Assembly (NCBI GenBank): GCA_900551245.1
Contig: URVC01000031.1
Location: 1 to 50,362 of the forward strand
Direction of reading: 5' to 3'
Source: an uncultured bacterium
Lineage (GTDB): Bacteria; Verrucomicrobiota; Lentisphaeria; Victivallales; Victivallaceae
DNA: 50,362 nt
Shown: positions 24,547-33,672 of the stretch, one piece after another
Layout: each line of letters opens with the position of its first letter
How positions within the stretch are numbered: position 1 is the stretch's first letter
Translations under genes and position numbers: made by a program
The notes under the pieces: generated by a model
The model's database searches: none
Told to the model about the DNA's origin: nothing
The model's input: the letters and a program-made list of their open reading frames with translations, nothing else

Positions 24547-25724
24547 ATTCCCATTACGGTATTTACGGCGGGCAGTACGTCGCGGAGACGCTCATGCCCA
24601 CACTGCATGCACTCGAAGAGGAGTATCTGCGCGCCCGGCAGGATCCGGCGTTTCAGCGCGAACTTGCCGAACTGCTCACCGACTACGTCGGGCGGGAGTC
24701 GCCGCTCTACTTCGCCAAACGGCTCACCGAGTACGCCGGAGGCGCCCGGATCTACCTCAAGCGCGAGGATTTGAACCACACCGGCGCCCACAAGATCAAC
24801 AACACCATCGGGCAGGCATTGCTCGCCCGCCGCATGGGCAAGAAACGGCTGATCGCCGAGACCGGCGCGGGGATGCACGGCGTCGCCACGGCGACGGTCG
24901 CCGCGCTCTTCGGCATGGAGTGCGACGTCTTCATGGGCGCGGTGGACGTCGCCCGGCAGGCGCCGAACGTCGAGCGGATGAAGACGCTCGGCGCCCGGGT
25001 GATCGCGGTGGAGTCCGGCTCCGCCACGCTCAAGGATGCGATGAACGAGGCGATTCGCGACTGGGTCGCCACCGAGGAGGACACCTTCTATGTGATCGGC
25101 ACGGTGGCGGGGCCGCACCCCTATCCGGCGATCGTCCGCGACTTCCAGTCGGTGATCGGCGTGGAGAGCCGCCGCCAGATTCTGGAGAAGGCCGGCCGTC
25201 TCCCCGACGAGGTGATCGCCTGCGTCGGCGGCGGAAGCAACGCGATGGGGATGTTCGCCGGATTCCTGAGTGATGAAGGCGTCCGGCTCACCGGCGTCGA
25301 GGCGGGCGGGGAGGGGGTCGAAACCGGCCGCCACGCCGCCAGCATCTGCGGCGGACAGGTCGGCGTCCTTCACGGCAGCAAGACCTATCTATTGCAGACC
25401 GATGACGGGCAGATCGTCGAAACCCACTCGGTTTCCGCCGGACTGGATTACCCCGGCGTCGGTCCCGAACACAGCTTCCTTGCCGACTCCGGGCGGGTCC
25501 GCTACGTGGCGGTCAACGATCCCGAAGCGGTGGCGGCCTTCGACACGCTCTCGCATCTGGAGGGAATCATTCCCGCACTCGAATCGAGCCACGCGGTGGC
25601 GGAGGCGCTCCGCATCGCCCCGGAACTCGGGCCGGAGGGAATTGTTCTCGTCTGCCTCTCCGGGCGCGGCGACAAGGATATGGACAACATCAGACAGTAC
25701 AAGGAAAAAATGGGGATTCTCTGA
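24543..25724 (+). CDS. trpB: Tryptophan synthase beta subunit
   Basis: The 393-residue PLP enzyme condenses indole with serine. LNHTGAHKINNTIGQ includes the PLP-binding Lys84, and the phosphate-binding CVGGGSNAMG loop is present. The protein starts YGIYGGQYVAETLMP, the conserved N-terminus of the TrpB1 type that pairs with TrpA. AAGGAGAT precedes the ATG at 24543, which overlaps the trpF stop by 4 bases. Three bases separate it from trpA. Confidence 0.97.
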   Translation: MNSHYGIYGGQYVAETLMPTLHALEEEYLRARQDPAFQRELAELLTDYVGRESPLYFAKRLTEYAGGARIYLKREDLNHTGAHKINNTIGQALLARRMGKKRLIAETGAGMHGVATATVAALFGMECDVFMGAVDVARQAPNVERMKTLGARVIAVESGSATLKDAMNEAIRDWVATEEDTFYVIGTVAGPHPYPAIVRDFQSVIGVESRRQILEKAGRLPDEVIACVGGGSNAMGMFAGFLSDEGVRLTGVEAGGEGVETGRHAASICGGQVGVLHGSKTYLLQTDDGQIVETHSVSAGLDYPGVGPEHSFLADSGRVRYVAVNDPEAVAAFDTLSHLEGIIPALESSHAVAEALRIAPELGPEGIVLVCLSGRGDKDMDNIRQYKEKMGIL

Positions 25725-25727
25725 ATT

Positions 25728-26525
25728 ATGAATACGCGCATCAACCGTTGTTTCGAACGCTGCCGCGCCGAAGGCCGGAGCGCACTGATCGTTTACGCAA
25801 CCGTCGGCTGTCCGACGCCGGAGGAGAGTGAGGCGCTGATCGACCGCCTGATCGACGCCGGTGCGGATATGGTGGAGCTGGGGGTGCCCTTCTCCGACCC
25901 GATGGCAGATGGGCCGGTGATCCAGCATGCCGGGCAGGTCGCCCTCGCCGCGGGAACCACCTTGAAGAAGGTGCTCGAAATCGCCGGGCGTATCCGGGCG
26001 CGCCATCCGGAGATGCCGCTCATTCTCTTCTCCTACTACAACGTCCTCTTCCACTACGGGCTGGAACGGCTCGGCGCGGCACTGCGCGAGGCGGAGATCG
26101 ACGGACTGCTCGTCGTCGACCTGCCGCTGGAGGAGCGGAGCGAAATCGAGCCGCTCTGCCGCACTTCCGGCGTGGAGCTGATTCCGCTGGTCTCTCCGGC
26201 GACCTCGCTGGAGCGGGCCGAACGGATCGCCTCCGGTTGCGGCGGCTTCGTCTACTACATCACCGTGCGCGGCGTGACCGGAGTGCGTCAGGCTCTGCCG
26301 CCGGAACTGGCCGGCGAGCTGGAAACTCTTCGCGCCCGCCTTCCTCTGCCGGTTGCCGCCGGATTCGGCATTTCTTCGGCGGCGATGGCGAAGGCGGTCG
26401 GCGCCCATGCCGATGCCGTGGTGGTCGGCAGTGCGGTCATGCGCAAAGTGCTCGACGAAGGGTGCGATGCCGCTGTCGCGCTGACCGGCGAGCTGGCGGC
26501 CGGGGTGCGGGGCCGGGAGGCTTGA
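25728..26525 (+). CDS. trpA: Tryptophan synthase alpha subunit
   Basis: The 265-residue TIM-barrel enzyme releases indole from indole-3-glycerol phosphate and channels it to TrpB. VELGVPFSDPMADGPVIQ contains the catalytic Glu50 and Asp61, and YITVRGVTGVR and AGFGISSAAMAKAV match the phosphate-binding loops. It closes the trp operon. A promoter-like sequence for the next gene starts at its stop codon. Confidence 0.97.
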   Translation: MNTRINRCFERCRAEGRSALIVYATVGCPTPEESEALIDRLIDAGADMVELGVPFSDPMADGPVIQHAGQVALAAGTTLKKVLEIAGRIRARHPEMPLILFSYYNVLFHYGLERLGAALREAEIDGLLVVDLPLEERSEIEPLCRTSGVELIPLVSPATSLERAERIASGCGGFVYYITVRGVTGVRQALPPELAGELETLRARLPLPVAAGFGISSAAMAKAVGAHADAVVVGSAVMRKVLDEGCDAAVALTGELAAGVRGREA

Positions 26526-26550
26526 TTTTCCCTCTCCGACCGGCTATCTT
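26522..26550 (+). promoter_or_regulatory. Probable promoter of the methyltransferase gene
   Basis: TTGATT at 26522-26527 overlaps the trpA stop; after 17 bases comes TATCTT at 26545-26550. It would let the methyltransferase be expressed independently of tryptophan control. Confidence 0.45.
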
Positions 26551-26579
26551 ATAGCAAGGACAGCAGGACGGGGAGGAAT

Positions 26580-28394
26580 ATGGCGGAGGCACAGGCAATT
26601 GCGGCGGTTCGGGTGAGCGAAGCGGCCCGCCGTCTGGATGTCTCCGCCGGAACCATCCGCAACTGGTTGCGGACCGGTCTGCTCTCACCGCTGCCCGGCC
26701 GACCGGTCGCCATCGCCGCCGATGCGGTGGAGAAGCTCCGGCATGAGCTGGGCAGCGGCAGTTCGATGAAACTGCGCAGCCGCGCCAACAAGCGGCGTGC
26801 CAGTGCCGCCTTTGCCCCTTCGGAGTATTCCAGTGACCGGACTTTTTCGCGCCGGCTTGCCGCGATGGCGGCTTTCGCCCGCTCGCGGCGGCTCAATGTG
26901 GAGAAGGTGCTCTGCTTTGCCGCGCTCCGGCTGCTCGCCGAGCGCAAAGAGGTTGAGCTTTCCTCCGCTCTCGCGCCGCTTTTCTGGCGCCGCCGGAATA
27001 TGGAGCGGATCATGGCGCCGTGGTTGCGGCGTGTCGGCCCGCCCGGGGCGGCGCATTGCCGGGTGTTCGAGCTTGCCGAACCGGGGGCGGAGGGGGATTT
27101 TCTCGGCTTTCTCTACCAGTCGCTCTCCCGGACCGGATTGAAGTCGGCGCAGGGCAGTTACTACACCCCCGACCGTCTGGTGGAGGCGTCACTGCGGCCT
27201 GCCGCCGGGAGAGTTTCCTCGTTTCTCGACCCCTGCTGCGGCACCGGGAACTATCTCGTGCACGCCGCCCGGGTGCTCCAGCTGCCGCTGGAATCGATCC
27301 ACGGGGTGGATCTGGATCCCGTGGCCGCGCGGATTGCCCGGCTCAATCTGCTGCTGGAGTTTTCGGAGAAGGATGTCGCGCCCGACGTCCGTTCCGGCAA
27401 TGCGCTCGGACGCATCCGTCTGCCGCAGGTTGACTTTATCGCGACCAATCCGCCGTGGGGAGCGTTTCGCGGCGCGCCGCCGCGCGGGGAGGAGTTCGCC
27501 GGACTTGCCGGGCGGGAACGCTTCTCCTTCTTCATCGCCCGCGCACTCTCGCGGCTGCCGGAGGGGGGACGGCTGTCGATGATTCTGCCGGAATCGATCC
27601 TGAACATCCGGGCGCACGCCGACATCCGTTCGCTGATCGCCGCCCGGAGCCGGATTGAGCGGATTGAACCGCTGGGGCGTCCATTTTCCGGCGTGTTCAC
27701 CGCCACCATCCGGCTGGATCTGGTCCGGCGAGGAGCGGGGACGTGGACCGGCGGAGCGGTCTGGCACCCGGTGGCGGAGGAGGACCGTACACTGCTGGAG
27801 AAAATTTTCGCCGTGCCGCACCGGACGTTGAAAGGGAACGCCCTCTGGGCGCTCGGCATCGTCACCGGTGACAACCGCCGTTTTCTCGCCGACGCGCCGG
27901 AGCCGGGGGCGGAGCCGATTCTGCGCGGCAGTGACATTCAGCCGTTTTCGATCGGCGCGCCGCGCCGTTTTCTCCGGCTCGGAATCGGGAAGTTTCAGCA
28001 GGCCGCGCCGCTCGCATTCTACCGCACTCCCGGGAAATTGATCTACCGTTTCATCGCCGACCGGCCGGTATTCGCGCTCGACTGCGCCGGAGTTCTCACG
28101 CTCAACAGTGCGAATCTCCTGATTCCCCGCCTGTCCGGGGTGACGGCGGAGGCGATTGTGGCGCTCTTCAACTCCACGCTCTTCGGTTATCTGTTCCGCC
28201 GCCGTTTCGCGACGCACAAGGTACTGCGCGGCGACCTGGAGGAGCTGCCGGTTCCGGAGGCGGAGCCGGCCGTTTTCGCCCGCCTCGGAGAATTGGCCGA
28301 TTCCGCCGGAAATCTGCCGGAGATCGACCGGATCGTCTTCGACCTCTTCCACCTCACCGCGGAGGAGCGGGCGCGGGTGCTCTCTTCGCGCTGA
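26580..28394 (+). CDS. N6-adenine DNA methyltransferase with an N-terminal MerR/excisionase-type HTH
   Basis: The 604-residue protein starts after GGGGAGGAAT. Residues 8-35 (AVRVSEAARRLDVSAGTIRNWL) form a helix-turn-helix of MerR or excisionase type. The methyltransferase core has YYTP (194-197), the SAM motif DPCCGTGN (217-224), an acidic VDLDP strand, and the N6-adenine catalytic motif NPPW (290-293). The C-terminal third (ILRGSDIQPF... LNSANLLIPR... FNSTLFGYLFRRRF) resembles the TaqI-type target-recognition domain. No nuclease motif or neighbouring restriction gene is visible, so it is most likely an orphan methylase with a regulatory or protective role. Next to the trp operon it has no obvious functional partner. 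Confidence 0.8.
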   Translation: MAEAQAIAAVRVSEAARRLDVSAGTIRNWLRTGLLSPLPGRPVAIAADAVEKLRHELGSGSSMKLRSRANKRRASAAFAPSEYSSDRTFSRRLAAMAAFARSRRLNVEKVLCFAALRLLAERKEVELSSALAPLFWRRRNMERIMAPWLRRVGPPGAAHCRVFELAEPGAEGDFLGFLYQSLSRTGLKSAQGSYYTPDRLVEASLRPAAGRVSSFLDPCCGTGNYLVHAARVLQLPLESIHGVDLDPVAARIARLNLLLEFSEKDVAPDVRSGNALGRIRLPQVDFIATNPPWGAFRGAPPRGEEFAGLAGRERFSFFIARALSRLPEGGRLSMILPESILNIRAHADIRSLIAARSRIERIEPLGRPFSGVFTATIRLDLVRRGAGTWTGGAVWHPVAEEDRTLLEKIFAVPHRTLKGNALWALGIVTGDNRRFLADAPEPGAEPILRGSDIQPFSIGAPRRFLRLGIGKFQQAAPLAFYRTPGKLIYRFIADRPVFALDCAGVLTLNSANLLIPRLSGVTAEAIVALFNSTLFGYLFRRRFATHKVLRGDLEELPVPEAEPAVFARLGELADSAGNLPEIDRIVFDLFHLTAEERARVLSSR

Positions 28395-28395
28395 C

Positions 28396-28431
28396 GAAAA
28401 AAAGCGCCTCCTCCCGCCGGGGGAGAAGGCG
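28396..28431 (-). terminator. Intrinsic terminator of leuCD
   Basis: On the minus strand a stem with outer arms GCGCCT and AGGCGC (28403-28431, 11 paired positions with one mismatch, 4-5 base loop) is followed by seven T residues (complement of 28396-28402). It lies between the convergent methyltransferase gene and leuD, and may also slow transcription from the plus strand. Confidence 0.8.
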
Positions 28432-28453
28432 CGGGGCTGATTTTTCGATGAAA

Positions 28454-28996
28454 TCAGTACTTCTGGTCGGCGTAGTTGACCCAGCCGCCCGCCTTGACCA
28501 GTTCGAGGTCGAAGGCTCCGGCGGTGAAGGAGTACTTCCGGGTCTCTTTGCCGTTGGTGATGGTGAAGCTGTGCCCGTCGAAGTCGGTGGTGAGCTCCGC
28601 ATCGGTTCCGGCGAAGGTGCGGAAGATCTCGTCGATCGTCGCCTTGTCGAGCTGAATCGCCATCAGTCCGCAGTTGAACATGTTCTGGCGGAAGATGCGC
28701 GCGAAGTTCTCGGCGATGACCAGATTGATGCCGTTGCATTCGAGCACCCACGGCGCATGTTCCCGGCTGGAACCACAGCCGAAGTTCGCCCGGGTGACGA
28801 TGACGCTCTTGCCGGCGATGTCCTTTTTCGGGTCGAAGCCGGGCAGGTTGAGATCCTCGAGGCAGTAGGGCTTCAGGGCGGCCTTGGTCAGTTCCGTCAG
28901 ATACTTGGCCGGAATGATCTCGTCGGTGTTGATATCCGAACGGTCGAGGAAGAGAATTTTTCCGTTGAAGTTTTTCATTTTGACAGTCGCCTTCAT
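28454..28996 (-). CDS. leuD: 3-isopropylmalate dehydratase small subunit
   Basis: The 180-residue product is the swivelling domain that, with LeuC, isomerises 2- to 3-isopropylmalate in leucine synthesis. DRSDINTDEIIPAKYL near the N-terminus and ANFGCGSSREHAPWVL are diagnostic. The first ATG directly abuts the leuC stop; a second ATG six codons on (28978, MKNFNGK) has AAGG upstream and fits the family N-terminus better, so the true start is uncertain. It is followed by a strong terminator. Confidence 0.95.
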   Translation of the reverse strand: MKATVKMKNFNGKILFLDRSDINTDEIIPAKYLTELTKAALKPYCLEDLNLPGFDPKKDIAGKSVIVTRANFGCGSSREHAPWVLECNGINLVIAENFARIFRQNMFNCGLMAIQLDKATIDEIFRTFAGTDAELTTDFDGHSFTITNGKETRKYSFTAGAFDLELVKAGGWVNYADQKY

Positions 28997-30283
28997 TTAT
29001 TTCTTGAAGAGGGGCGAATTGGTGATCACACCGGCGATGGCGGTCGCCGCGGCGGTCGCCGGGCTCATCAGGTGAACCATGCCGCCTTTGCCCATGCGTC
29101 CGTTGAAGTTGCGGTTGGTGGTCGAGGCGCAGGATTCGCCCGAGGCCAGCACGCCGTTGCTCATGCCGAGGCAGGCGCCGCAGGTCGGATTGGTCACGCA
29201 GAATCCGGCATCCATGAAGATCGCGATCAGCCCTTCGGCGAGCGCGTCGCGGTAGATCTTCGGCGTCGCCGGCGAGACGATGGCGCGGAGATTCGGGCTG
29301 ATGCGCTTGCCCTTGAGAATTCCGGCGGCGATCCGGAGGTCTTCGAGCCGGCCGTTGGTGCAGCTGCCGATGTAGACCTGGTTGACCGGGGTGCCCTCCA
29401 TTTCACGCACGGTGCGGACCTGGTCCGGCTTGTAGTTGATCGTCACCATCGGTTCGAGGTTCGAAACGTCGAATTCGACCGTGTCGGCGTAGACCGCGTC
29501 GGCGTCGGGCCGCCACTTCGAGTATTCGGCGAGCGCCTCTTCGCGGCTCTTGAACTCCTCCTTGATGAAGGGCCAGAGGAAATCGACCGTCACCATGTCC
29601 GGATAGCAGATGCCACAGGTGGCGCCCGCTTCAATCGCCATGTTGCAGAGCGTCATGCGCGCATCCATCTGCATGGCGTCGACCACCGGACCTGCGAACT
29701 CGATCACCTTGTCGGTGGCGCCGTTGACGGTGAGCTTGCCGATGACCGCGAGGATCACATCCTTGGCGAAGACGCCGGGCTGGAGCTTGCCGGTGAGGTT
29801 CACCTTGATCGTCTCGGGTTCGCGCATCGTGCACACCCCTTTGAGAATGCCCACTTCGAGGTCGGTGGTGCCGACGCCCGCGGCGAATGCGCCGAACGCG
29901 CCGTGGGTACAGGTGTGGGAGTCACCCATGATGACGGTGTAGCCGGGGCGGACGAATCCCTTTTCCGGGAAGAGCGCGTGGCAGACGCCGTTTGCGCCGA
30001 TGTCGAAGAAGTCCTTGATGCCGTGGCGGCGCGCCCACTCGCGCATGGTCTTGCCCTGCTCGGCGGTCTTGGAATCCTTCGCCGGGGTCACGTGGTCGAT
30101 GACCGCCTTGATTTTCGTCGGGTCGAACACCCGGTCCTTGCCGATGGCGACCAGATCGTTGATGGCGATCGGCGTGGTGATTTCGTGGCAGAAGACGCGG
30201 TCGAGACTGAGGACCCAGACGCCGTCCGCCGGCTTGTCGACGACATGCGCGTCGAAGATTTTCTGAGCGGTTGTTTTGCCCAT
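28997..30283 (-). CDS. leuC: 3-isopropylmalate dehydratase large subunit
   Basis: The 428-residue protein carries the aconitase-type [4Fe-4S] cluster. IGSCTNGRLEDLR supplies one cluster Cys and NPTCGACLGMS the others, with GDSHTCTHGAFGAF as the substrate-binding segment. At 428 residues it belongs to the shorter LeuC/homoaconitase-like type rather than the ~466-residue enterobacterial form. AAGGAG stands upstream of the ATG. leuA and leuB are not in the window. A homologous substrate other than isopropylmalate is possible but less likely. Confidence 0.93.
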   Translation of the reverse strand: MGKTTAQKIFDAHVVDKPADGVWVLSLDRVFCHEITTPIAINDLVAIGKDRVFDPTKIKAVIDHVTPAKDSKTAEQGKTMREWARRHGIKDFFDIGANGVCHALFPEKGFVRPGYTVIMGDSHTCTHGAFGAFAAGVGTTDLEVGILKGVCTMREPETIKVNLTGKLQPGVFAKDVILAVIGKLTVNGATDKVIEFAGPVVDAMQMDARMTLCNMAIEAGATCGICYPDMVTVDFLWPFIKEEFKSREEALAEYSKWRPDADAVYADTVEFDVSNLEPMVTINYKPDQVRTVREMEGTPVNQVYIGSCTNGRLEDLRIAAGILKGKRISPNLRAIVSPATPKIYRDALAEGLIAIFMDAGFCVTNPTCGACLGMSNGVLASGESCASTTNRNFNGRMGKGGMVHLMSPATAAATAIAGVITNSPLFKK

Positions 30284-30613
30284 TTCGGAAACTCCTTCCG
30301 TTGTTGTTCCTGTACACTCCTTACTATAGCACGGCTTGTGGAAAATTCAATATTTTTATAAAAATTAAATATATTTAACAAAAGTGGGATTTTCTGTCGT
30401 CTCCGGCACGGACGTGCAGGTACCGGTGATGGGTGAAATAAATATATTGAATCGTCGTCCTGTGTTTTGTTACCCGCCTGCGGTTCCGATGTTGGAAATG
30501 ATGAATTTCTGTACAACTTCCCTGTTTTTCTTCCTTGAAAAATGAAAATGCTATATTATATTAACCTATAATATTAAAGTCATAATTTATTAGTATTTTA
30601 AAGCGGAATTGCG
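30284..30613. other. AT-rich 330-base divergent intergenic region between leuC and glf
   Basis: It is strikingly AT-rich compared with its neighbours. It holds the leuC promoter, a perfect 14-base palindrome TTAAATATATTTAA (30365-30378), and an inverted repeat GCACG-GA-CGTGC (30406-30417). Toward glf there is TATAAT at 30567-30572 in a run of TA-rich sequence, without a good -35. I saw no open frame with a credible start, no Leu-rich leader peptide and no RNA gene. Confidence 0.55.
30323..30350 (-). promoter_or_regulatory. Probable promoter of leuCD
   Basis: On the minus strand TTGAAT (complement of 30345-30350), 16 bases, TATAGT (complement of 30323-30328). It lies about 40 bases before the leuC ATG. 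Confidence 0.5.
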
Positions 30614-31753
30614 ATGATCGACACGAAATTTGTCGTTGTCGGAAGTGGAATATTCGGCTCCGTCATAGCGGAGCGCATCGCCTCGGTATTGGGGGAACCG
30701 GTTACGATTGTCGAACGTCGAAACGCCGTCGGCGGAAATTGCAGGTCTGAATTCGATTCGGAAACCGGGATCGAATTTCATTGTTACGGATCGCATATCT
30801 TTCACACGCCCAGCCGGAAAGTGTGGGAGTATTTAACGCGCTTTACGGATTTTACTCCGTATCGGCACAAGGTAGTTCTCATCAGCGAAAACCATTCTTA
30901 TTTCATGCCGGTAAATCTGAAGACTCTCAACGAGGTATATGGAAGAATTTGTTCTCCGGCGGAGGCGGAACAGCACCTTGCTCAAAATGCGGGAAGAGCG
31001 GATCATTCACACAATCTGGAAGAAAAGGCTGTTGCACTGGTGGGCAGGGCGTGTTATGAAAAATTGATTCGTGGTTACACCAGAAAGCAATGGAATAAAG
31101 AGCCGCGGGAACTCCCCGCTGAGATCATCGACCGGCTTCCGGTGCGGACCAGTTTTCAAACCGATTACTTTGACGACATCTATCAGGGCATGCCTCGAGA
31201 GGGGTATGGGAGGTTGTTTGAAAAGATGCTGCGTCATCCGGGAATTCGTGTTCATCTGAATACGGATTTCTGGACGATCCAATCTCAGATCCGAGCGGAT
31301 GCGATGGTGATCTACACCGGGATGATCGATGAGTTCTTTGACTATTCACTGGGCGAACTGGAGTGGCGCAGCCTGCGGTTTGAGCAGGAGACGCTGCCCG
31401 TCCGGGATTATCAGGGGACTGCGGTTGTAAACTACGCGGATGAATCAATTCCGTATATAAGAATTCACGAGTTCAAGCATTACCATCCGGAACGTGTGGA
31501 GCCGTATCGGCTGGCGAAGAGTGTGATCTGCAGAGAGTACCCCAGGGAGTGGCGACGGGGAGATGAGGCGTTTTATCCGATTAATACCACGCGTAACCAG
31601 CGGCTGCTGGAGCAGTATGAACTTCTTGCCGGCAAGTATGAAAAGGTGATTTTCGGCGGTCGGCTGGGCTGTTATCGATACTGGAATATGGATCAGGCAG
31701 TTTTGCATGCGCTGGAATGTTTTGAAACCCGGATCTGCAATCGGAAGAAATGA
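30614..31753 (+). CDS. glf: UDP-galactopyranose mutase
   Basis: The 379-residue flavoenzyme interconverts UDP-galactopyranose and UDP-galactofuranose, the donor for galactofuranose in cell-surface glycans. The FAD-binding loop VVVGSGIFGSVIAERIA is at the N-terminus. CYGSHIFHT, IRGYTRKQWNKEPREL and the C-terminal VIFGGRLGCYRYWNMDQAV are characteristic of the family, and the length is typical. Its stop overlaps the next gene's start as ATGA, so it is probably coupled with the fusion glycosyltransferase, suggesting surface polysaccharide synthesis. Confidence 0.95.
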   Translation: MIDTKFVVVGSGIFGSVIAERIASVLGEPVTIVERRNAVGGNCRSEFDSETGIEFHCYGSHIFHTPSRKVWEYLTRFTDFTPYRHKVVLISENHSYFMPVNLKTLNEVYGRICSPAEAEQHLAQNAGRADHSHNLEEKAVALVGRACYEKLIRGYTRKQWNKEPRELPAEIIDRLPVRTSFQTDYFDDIYQGMPREGYGRLFEKMLRHPGIRVHLNTDFWTIQSQIRADAMVIYTGMIDEFFDYSLGELEWRSLRFEQETLPVRDYQGTAVVNYADESIPYIRIHEFKHYHPERVEPYRLAKSVICREYPREWRRGDEAFYPINTTRNQRLLEQYELLAGKYEKVIFGGRLGCYRYWNMDQAVLHALECFETRICNRKK

Positions 31754-33648
31754 CAATGGACAACGAGAAACTGGCAATTATCATACCAGTCTATAATGAA
31801 GAAGCCGCCATTGGAGGTGTGCTGGAAAAATGGTATCGGCAGTTGTCTGATCTGGGCATGGATTTTACCATCTATGTATACAATGACGGCTCGCTGGATC
31901 GGTCGGCGGCATGTATCCGGGAAACGGCGGAAAAGTATCCCGAACGAATCATCGCCAGAGAGAAGGAAAACAGCGGTCACGGACCGACAATTCTACAGGG
32001 ATACCGGGACGCGACCGCCGCCGGGTTTGACTGGATTTTTCAGGTGGATTCCGACGATGAGATGACGCCGGACGCATTTCCAGAGCTTTGGGCACGGCGC
32101 GAAGATTATGATTTTCTCTGTGGTTTTCGGGCAGACCGCAGACAGCCGTTGGCGAGGAAGATTGTCAGCAAAGTATCCCGCTGGTGCGTAAGGGTGTTTT
32201 ATGGGAAAACCATTCGGGATGTCAATGTTCCATACCGGCTGATGAGAGTCTCTGTTCTGAGATCGGTTTTTGAGCAGATTCCGGCAGATACGTTTGCTCC
32301 CAATGTGATAATTGCCGGTATGGTTGCGGTACAGAAACTGCGCTACCTGGAAATGCCCGTATCGCAGCATGAACGTCGAACCGGAGAGGTTTCCATCAAG
32401 AACTGGAGGTTGTTGCGCGCGGCGGTCCTCTCGTTTTCTCAGACATTCGTTTTTTCTTTGAGGAATCGTCGCGGAATTCTGGTTTTTCTGCTGGTCGCCC
32501 TGTTTTCTCTGCTGGCAAAACTGTTACTTGCAATGCGCGGGTACAATTACGATTTTGAATCATACAAGATCGTGGCCGCGCTGGTGGAGGAGGGGAAAAA
32601 CGTTTATGCGGAAACCTTTCGCTATAACTACGGACCGATCTGGTTTTATGTTTTGTGGGTTTTGAAGATGATTTCCGGCTCGCTCTTCCGGTATTCGCTG
32701 CCGTTATTTCTGGGCATTGTCGACATCTGTACTGCGGGCATTCTGTGGCGTCTCCGCTATCGAGCCGCCGCCCTGATTTTTCTGCTTTCTCCGTTGGGAA
32801 TGCATATCAGCGGTTTTCACAACCAATTTGACAATTTTGCCATATTGACGGCTCTGTTTTCCGTCTGGTTTCTGATGAAACATGAGAAGAACCTTACAGG
32901 CGGGCAGGCGTGGATCACTGCGATTCTGCTGGGGATCTCCCTTACAATCAAGCATATCTTTCTATTTTTTCCCTTCTGGCTGTTTTTCCGCAACTACAGG
33001 AGAGGAATACGACTTGCTCTGCTGCTGGTGCCGCTTTCCCTCTTCGCCGGGAGTTTGCTCCCGTATGCCCTGGAGGGGAATACGCCGGAGACGCTGGCTG
33101 AAAGTTTCTCCTTTGCGGAAACGCAGATTGAGACATTTGTGAAGAACGAATTCTGGCTGGAAGAGGAGCAGCAGAAGGAGATAGAAGAATATTTATCCCG
33201 CCCTCATATGAAAGCAATGAGCGGAATCTTCAAACATGTATTTCAATATAAAAGCTGCAACAACCAGATTTTTTATACGTATTTCCTTCCCAAGTTGTTT
33301 CACATATTCTCCGCATCTTTCATCTTCCTGGGCGGCATGATCGGCTGCGGCTGGTTTTTCCGCAGGTTTTCTCTGTTTCATTCGTTCCTGTTTTACACCG
33401 CAGTTCTGGTGATCCTGGCTCCCGCGACGACCAATCAATATCTGGCGATTCCATTGATTTTCTGCAGTGTTTTCTTCCTGCCATATGGCATCTTCTATCA
33501 GTACATTCCCGGCATTTATTACCTGCTTTACCCGTGGGACAGCAATTGCAGGAAAATCTACATTATCTCGATTTTCATCTTACTGATTCTGTTGTTCCAC
33601 AGCGGCAGGCGATGCGGGGAGCTGAAGTATGCTGACAAACAGCGGTAA
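31750..33648 (+). CDS. Fusion of a GT2 glycosyltransferase with a polytopic GT-C-like domain
   Basis: Residues 1-215 of the 632-residue protein are a GT-A-fold family 2 transferase of the dolichol-phosphate-mannose/undecaprenyl-phosphate type (AIIIPVYNEEAAIGGVL, DSDDEM metal motif at 100-105). Residues from about 230 hold some ten membrane segments. A loop near the start of this half contains RGYNYDFESYKIV and RYNYGPIWFY, acidic and aromatic in the style of GT-C enzymes such as ALG6/ALG8. I infer that the first half charges a polyprenyl phosphate with a sugar and the second half transfers it outside the membrane. Coupled translation with glf points to surface glycan assembly. Two ATGs (31750 and 31756) are possible starts. 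Confidence 0.75.
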   Translation: MTMDNEKLAIIIPVYNEEAAIGGVLEKWYRQLSDLGMDFTIYVYNDGSLDRSAACIRETAEKYPERIIAREKENSGHGPTILQGYRDATAAGFDWIFQVDSDDEMTPDAFPELWARREDYDFLCGFRADRRQPLARKIVSKVSRWCVRVFYGKTIRDVNVPYRLMRVSVLRSVFEQIPADTFAPNVIIAGMVAVQKLRYLEMPVSQHERRTGEVSIKNWRLLRAAVLSFSQTFVFSLRNRRGILVFLLVALFSLLAKLLLAMRGYNYDFESYKIVAALVEEGKNVYAETFRYNYGPIWFYVLWVLKMISGSLFRYSLPLFLGIVDICTAGILWRLRYRAAALIFLLSPLGMHISGFHNQFDNFAILTALFSVWFLMKHEKNLTGGQAWITAILLGISLTIKHIFLFFPFWLFFRNYRRGIRLALLLVPLSLFAGSLLPYALEGNTPETLAESFSFAETQIETFVKNEFWLEEEQQKEIEEYLSRPHMKAMSGIFKHVFQYKSCNNQIFYTYFLPKLFHIFSASFIFLGGMIGCGWFFRRFSLFHSFLFYTAVLVILAPATTNQYLAIPLIFCSVFFLPYGIFYQYIPGIYYLLYPWDSNCRKIYIISIFILLILLFHSGRRCGELKYADKQR

Positions 33649-33672
33649 TACTCTGGTTTTGTCCACGAATCG

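Noticed and set aside
27189..28751. A 520-codon minus-strand frame across the methyltransferase and leuD
   Set aside because: Its first part is leuD sequence out of frame and the rest is the antisense of the methyltransferase.
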